Assembly (NCBI GenBank): GCA_022592435.1
Contig: JABYQS010000632.1
Coordinates: 1 to 16,528, forward strand
DNA from: Cerioporus squamosus
Taxonomy: Eukaryota > Basidiomycota > Agaricomycetes > Polyporales > Polyporaceae
DNA: 16,528 bases
Reading direction: 5' to 3'
The translations under genes were made by a program, and so were the position numbers. The notes under the pieces were generated by a model. It did not search any database and was not told the origin of the DNA. It was given only the letters and a program-made list of their open reading frames with translations. This document shows, in pieces, positions 12,512-16,528 of the stretch (its first letter is position 1; every line of letters begins with the position of its first letter).

Positions 12512-14178
12512 ATGTCCGCGACGTCGAAGGCGTTGAGCTGTCGCGAGATCATCCAGGCAATCTTCGAGACGTTGGCCCCTGGGCGTATACGAAGCGATCG
12601 GGCTTGCTTGCCGGAGACTCGTGCCCACCGACGTCTCGCTCAGCGCACTCTGGCTAGAGCTGCCCGCGTGTGCCACGCCTTCGAAGACCCGGCGTTGATT
12701 GTCCTGTGGCGAGTGGTCGATGCCATTGCGGACTTGCTTGCCATCCTGCCGGCACTTAGCGGATATCCATACGTGCGTTCTTGCCTCTCTGAGCTAACAT
12801 TCTCCATGTTGATCCAGAGTTATGCAGACATTCACGCGGGATATCACGGAAAAGGAGTGGCTACGATTTCAGGACTATCTCGCACGAGTCCGGGACCTGA
12901 GTGCGGACGACTACGGGTCCGTGGAACCCTTCACCTGGACGGTATTGCGTCGCTGGTGCCCCCAAGGCCCACTTCTACCACTTTTGGAGCGTCTGAGCGG
13001 CTTCACGTTTGACGACATCGGGTTGTCTCATACGATGCTTCTTACGCCCATGATCTCCCAGATCTCGATAGCGCTTCACAAGGATCCGAGCGAAGCCACG
13101 GTGAAGATGGTTTTGAGAGAAATGATGCCTGTCCTCTCTCAGGTCCGTTCGCTTGCACTCTTCGGCGACCCAAGTCGCATCGGGCTCGTCCCAGTTGGCA
13201 CGTTCGTGCAGTTGCGTTTCCTCGAGATCGCATATGCGATCACTCCCACGATGGCATTGATAAATTCCCTTCTCGCGTTCCCCTACTTGCGAGATCTCCG
13301 CCTCAACCTCACAGAGATGGGAGGCTTGGCCGGCATCCCGTTGAGTCCGGGATTCGAAGCTCTTCAGTACCTCGCACTCACCGCCGTCGGGCTCTCCGAC
13401 GTCGTCATATTTCTGGACATCACCAAGCCTCCGCATCTGCATGCGTTTGAACTAGTTTGCAACAAGTTCCTCGCAGACACCACGGTCGAAATAGCCCTGA
13501 CCCAGTTGGACATGATCCATTCTACATTGCCGTCGTCTCTTCTCCATCTCTCCATCTACTTTTACGTCGCTCGTGAGGATCAACGTGCTATCGTCACCGC
13601 ACCGGGAGGGCCCACCGCCGCCCAGCTGCTTGCGCCTCTACACTCTCGCCCCGACATGCTCACGATCTGCTTCAAATTCGAGGATTTGTATGTGACGTTC
13701 ACCGAGAACGACCTGAACGACATACAAACGCTGTGGCCGAGCTTGACGGCGTTCGAATTCACATACGGACAGACACTGATCTATCACCTCATCTTCAACC
13801 ACACACCGGCCAGCCCGTTCCCCACCCTCGCTTCCGTCGCCGCGTTCGTCTCCGCTCATCCCCAGCTCGAACGGCTGGCGATCGCATCCATGAACCTGAC
13901 ACCGCTGCCTGACCTGAACTCTCTCCCGTCCCCTCCCAACACCCGCCTTCGACGCCTCCGCGTGCCCTTCTTTATACCGGGGCCGTCTCTCGTCGAACTG
14001 GCTTGCTTGTGGACAGGCTGTATCCAAACCTGGACCTCACCGACATCAGGTGTACGTTCGACTCGGGCAGCTACCAAGAGGTCAACAGTTCGACCTGCTG
14101 CTCTTTGGTCTGCAGGCCGGTCGGCGCGGGGCGTATCTGCAGGATGGCGGGAGGCTCGACGATCTGGGTCTGTTCTGA
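12512..14178 (+). CDS. F-box / leucine-rich protein with frame breaks near its 3' end
   Basis: Likely substrate-recognition subunit of an SCF-type ubiquitin ligase, or one of the many F-box-like proteins of mushrooms. Exon 1 is 12512-12772 and exon 2 starts at 12828 after a 55-nt GT-AG intron with a GCTAAC branch site. Residues 1-87 carry the F-box-like pattern: IIQAIFETL, then LARAARVCHAFEDPALIVLWR and a Leu-rich run. The rest has Leu-rich repeats (RSLALFGD, LRFLEIAYA, LRDLRLNL, LQYLALTA, LERLAIASM). The frame holds to about 14000 (VELACL). From there the protein-like signal moves to a second frame (DRLYPNLDLTDIRCTF) and near 14064 to a third (QQFDLLLFGLQAGRR...), ending at the TGA at 14176-14178. 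Both moves fit loss of one base, giving about 537 aa if bridged. Without bridging, the first frame stays open to 14348 but turns into Arg/Ser-rich sequence unlike the family. F-box call good; ligase role inferred. Confidence 0.78.
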
Positions 14179-15434
14179 TGAAAAGTGCGGGTGTGTGTTG
14201 CTCTGTCGCAGAAGAGAAGCGGACTGGATGTGCTTCAAGCTCATGTGTCTCGGGAACATGCCTGCTTGAATACGGGTCGTGTCGGACAATGCACGCGGCA
14301 TTAGCCTCGGTCCCGTGTACATGTCGTTGGAGTGCCCGCCCTAGGTAGTTCCATGAATCGAAGCTTCGTCGAGACATCGCTGCCCAGGTACGTCTTGCGC
14401 GTCCTCAGGGCCGAGTTGTCAGAGTGTCTGGCGTGCGCTGTCGACGTTGAGACTCCCTTGCAGGACCATATCCGTGACATGCTTTGTGCTGTCAGTAGTC
14501 GTTGATGCGGCACTGCAATACTGCTACAATAGCGCGGAGAACGCAGGAATAACGAGCACATCCATGATTACTCGTGGAGCAACGTCATCCCTCGAGTGTG
14601 TCGACCGCCGGTGTTGAGGACTCTGCTGGTGGAACAGAGGACGTGTGGGTCTGATCTTCAGGGCTGTAGCATGAGTCCTATGGCTGGGGTCGAGCACTAT
14701 CAGCGATTGACGTAGACACGGACCGCAAGTTCCTAACGTTCATGCCTGGCGCACACATCCAGATCCTGGTGGCGAACGCAAGGTTTGCATCACTCTAACT
14801 GCGATGGCACCGTGCCGTCACAAGGACTCTCCGGAGAACGTATTGCGACGTTCCTGTTCCTGAGGCGCACTGCGGCTGCGACAGGGCAATGGAACCCGGG
14901 TGATAGGGATTATGCTGGGACCTCGCTGGTCAGGCACGGGCTTTGGAGATGGGAGACTCACCTAGAGGCTAGAGCTGAGCGACGGGATGACGGCGATTGC
15001 ATAGCAACTTGAGGATTTGGCGATGACATGTGCGGTCCGCCGAAGGACCGCGTAGAGTCGGATAGAGAGCTTGAGCTCCCATCTAGGACACGGACTTTGG
15101 TTCTCACCACAGGGCTTCAGGTTGCAGCGCGTGGGGCCGGAGACTCTATGACATTGGAGGCACTCCTGATGGCACATGAGTGTGAGCGTATCGTAAGCAC
15201 GACCCACTGAGATACTCTGAGCAACGCTGGGGACGCGCTACTCGTCCCTGCAGCGTACACGCAGCGAGCCCTCTTGCGCCGCCAAACTTTGTGCAAGCGG
15301 CACAACGCCCCTCGTGCGCACGACGCCGTGTCTGGCGGAACATCGTTTTGCGAGAACCTCGTACGAGTGCGAATCCGACACACGGGACCTCGCCGGGCAG
15401 TTTGACTCAGATGCTCGAAGACCTGAGAGTAAGA
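14179..15434. other. Gene-poor stretch after the F-box gene
   Basis: About 1.25 kb with no supported gene. Frames are below 90 codons and overlap on both strands. The only structure I see is a perfect 7-bp hairpin at 15032-15051. The left part is presumably 3' untranslated sequence of the F-box gene. Confidence 0.45.
15032..15051. repeat. Small perfect inverted repeat
   Basis: GCGGTCC and GGACCGC separated by six bases (GCCGAA): a perfect 7-bp stem. No gene or known element explains it, and short stems like this do occur by chance. Confidence 0.4.
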
Positions 15435-15941
15435 TCATAGAGCACAGCGGAAAGGATGTCCCGCTATCTCGACTCGGACCCCTCCACGCCCTCGACCCTC
15501 CATTGCGCACTGCAAAACGACACTCAGCCGCAGTCTCGTCAGGACACACCAAAGCCAACAAAGACGCACCGCGTTCAGATCCTTCCGGTCCAGCTCCTCC
15601 GTCCTGCTCGTGTCGAACCTCCGCCCGAGCAGCACCTCCTTCCACCCGACGGTCTCCTTCGGCTGGATGTGCACGCTCATCACGTCCCTCCCCTCGCCCT
15701 CCGCCTCCTCCGCGCGCCAGACGTCGTGGCTTGGCGTGCGAGGCGCCAGAGCCGGTCGAACTCGCGGTCGGGGATGTGCTCGCGCGCGGCGAGGCGGCGT
15801 GGAGGTCCTCGAGGATGGAGATCTGCGCGGCGACGTGTGCGCGGTCGGCCTCGGCGGCTTTGCGCTGGAGGAGGTGGTGCATGGAGACGGAGGTGAGGGC
15901 GGTGGAGTAGATGAGGTGCGGAGGTATTCCAGGAGGCCCAT
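15435..15941 (-). pseudogene. Small coiled-coil protein gene, reading frame interrupted
   Basis: Protein-like sequence on the minus strand that changes frame without introns. It begins MGLLEYLR at 15941. A second frame then carries PPHLIYSTALTSVSMHHLL (short hydrophobic helix) and a charged helix (RKAAEADRAHVAAQISILED). Next a third frame carries EHIPDREFDRLWRLARQA, and finally the first frame again carries RDVMSVHIQPKETVGWKEVLLGRRF, with stop at 15435. The three changes are in the same direction, each matching loss of one base. Bridged, it would be a membrane-anchored coiled-coil protein of roughly 140-170 aa, resembling small hypothetical proteins of Agaricomycetes; I cannot name a family. 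A 60-nt GT-AG intron (starting GTGCGTCTTT, ending CGTTTTGCAG) just after DLNA may be spliced out and is also in frame. A single open frame runs 16311-15238, but its outer parts look accidental. It could be a working gene with sequencing deletions. Confidence 0.5.
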
Positions 15942-16124
15942 GGCGGACGCGGACGCGGAGGATGCGGTCAGAGAACAAGCTCAGGCTGCAGTCTGCCGCA
16001 GTGTCAGTATTATGATCAGTTCGGTAAGTAAAGTCGCGTGTAAGCGATGATAGTAGACCCACGTATCCGTGAGAACGTTTCACATCAATGAATTCTTTGA
16101 AGTGCTTGCCCAAAGCTTGCCTCC

Positions 16125-16152
16125 GAGGTCGGTATTTACTACCGCCGACCTC
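16125..16152. repeat. Inverted repeat
   Basis: GAGGTCGG (16125-16132) and CCGACCTC (16145-16152) form a perfect 8-bp stem around 12 bases. An alternative inner pairing GGTA/TACC is possible. It lies about 180-210 bases upstream of the ATG at 15941, so it could be in that gene's promoter. Confidence 0.5.
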
Positions 16153-16240
16153 TTCTCTTCCACCTTCCTTGATCTTCAATTTGGGGCCATGTTCAGGAAA
16201 CGAGCACCATCTAGCTTGAAATGGGACCCGCTGTACTAGT

Positions 16241-16262
16241 GGTGGGTGCTCGGTCACCCACC
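16241..16262. repeat. Inverted repeat
   Basis: GGTGGGTG (16241-16248) and CACCCACC (16255-16262) form a perfect 8-bp stem with a six-base loop (CTCGGT). It is the second hairpin within about 140 bases. Function unknown; a binding site for a dimeric regulator is one possibility. Confidence 0.5.
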
Positions 16263-16503
16263 CGTAACGAGTACTTACTGGTATTTCACAATTAACCGCA
16301 AGTCCACACATGATGATCGGTGTCGAGCTCGAAGCTCACAGGTTACCTTGCTTGTCAAGGTTCTGTCCACCCCCACAATGAAGCCGATTTCATGCACCCG
16401 GCGCGCCCCGATAAATTTCACGAGATCATCCGAGCCTTGAGCGCTCACTGCGTCTGCCCGCTTCAGCGCTTCAGCTTCCACTCGGCGAATGTCCAAGAAC
16501 TGT

Positions 16504-16523
16504 CACGGCCCACGGCCCACGGC
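16504..16523. repeat. Short tandem repeat
   Basis: Almost three copies of the 7-base unit CACGGCC at the right edge. A minor slippage repeat. Confidence 0.5.
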
Positions 16524-16528
16524 AAATC

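Larger units (their letters stand above)
15942..16528. other. Right edge, no supported gene
   Basis: About 590 bases upstream of the small minus-strand gene. It contains two hairpins (16125-16152 and 16241-16262) and a short tandem repeat near the edge. A minus-strand frame at 16275-16496 has a moderately protein-like stretch and may be the end of a gene outside the window, but no motif supports it. Confidence 0.4.

Noticed and set aside
12822..14348. Single 508-codon ORF as the whole F-box gene
   Set aside because: It omits exon 1, which carries the F-box-like region, starts at an ATG that lies in the intron of the better model, and has an unlikely C-terminal third after about 14006.
15238..16311. 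357-codon minus-strand ORF
   Set aside because: Only a short middle segment (about 15930-15785) looks like protein. Its ends read as low-complexity or random sequence, and the coding signal of the small gene leaves this frame on both sides.
16275..16496. Minus-strand ORF at the right edge, perhaps the 3' part of a gene beyond the window
   Set aside because: It is moderately protein-like and has a possible donor (GTAACC), but it has no motif and is too short to support a call.

Overview
The window looks like nuclear DNA of a white-rot basidiomycete, most likely a polypore (Polyporales, Trametes-like). Five of the six genes recognised can be modelled with short GT-AG introns, mostly about 50-100 nt. 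Two of the genes encode secreted class II lignin-modifying peroxidases, and the others belong to families common in Agaricomycetes: a DUF6533-type multi-pass membrane protein, a homeodomain protein, and an F-box/leucine-rich protein.

Layout, left to right. 1-480: no supported gene. 481-2147 (+): DUF6533-type membrane protein with about nine well-supported exons and a doubtful 5' end. 2148-3487: no supported gene. 3488-4867 (-): intact six-exon peroxidase gene with a Mn(II) site (two Glu, one Asp) and the surface Trp used for long-range electron transfer, so a versatile-peroxidase-type enzyme. Its TATA box, an inverted CCAAT and a metal-response-like site lie at 4953-5091. 4968-7214: about 2.2 kb with only that promoter and unrecognised ORFs. 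7215-8488 (+): four-exon atypical homeodomain protein. 8489-10667: about 2.2 kb without a supported gene. 10724-12089 (+): a second peroxidase copy with the same six-exon structure, broken by an 8-nt deletion in exon 2. 12512-14178 (+): F-box protein with two apparent one-base losses near its 3' end. 15435-15941 (-): small coiled-coil protein whose coding signal runs through three frames. The rest of the right edge has no supported gene.

The two peroxidases lie head to head (divergent) about 5.9 kb apart, with the homeodomain gene between them. They share all five intron positions and part of the 5' leader, so they are an inverted duplicate pair. The left copy should make a secreted haem enzyme that oxidises Mn(II) and lignin-type aromatics. 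The right copy keeps its catalytic residues but, as sequenced, cannot be translated as a secreted peroxidase using the conserved splice sites. No wholly new system was recognised. The most notable points are the lesion in the second peroxidase, the odd homeodomain, and a run of one-base frame breaks on the right that is either local gene decay or assembly error.
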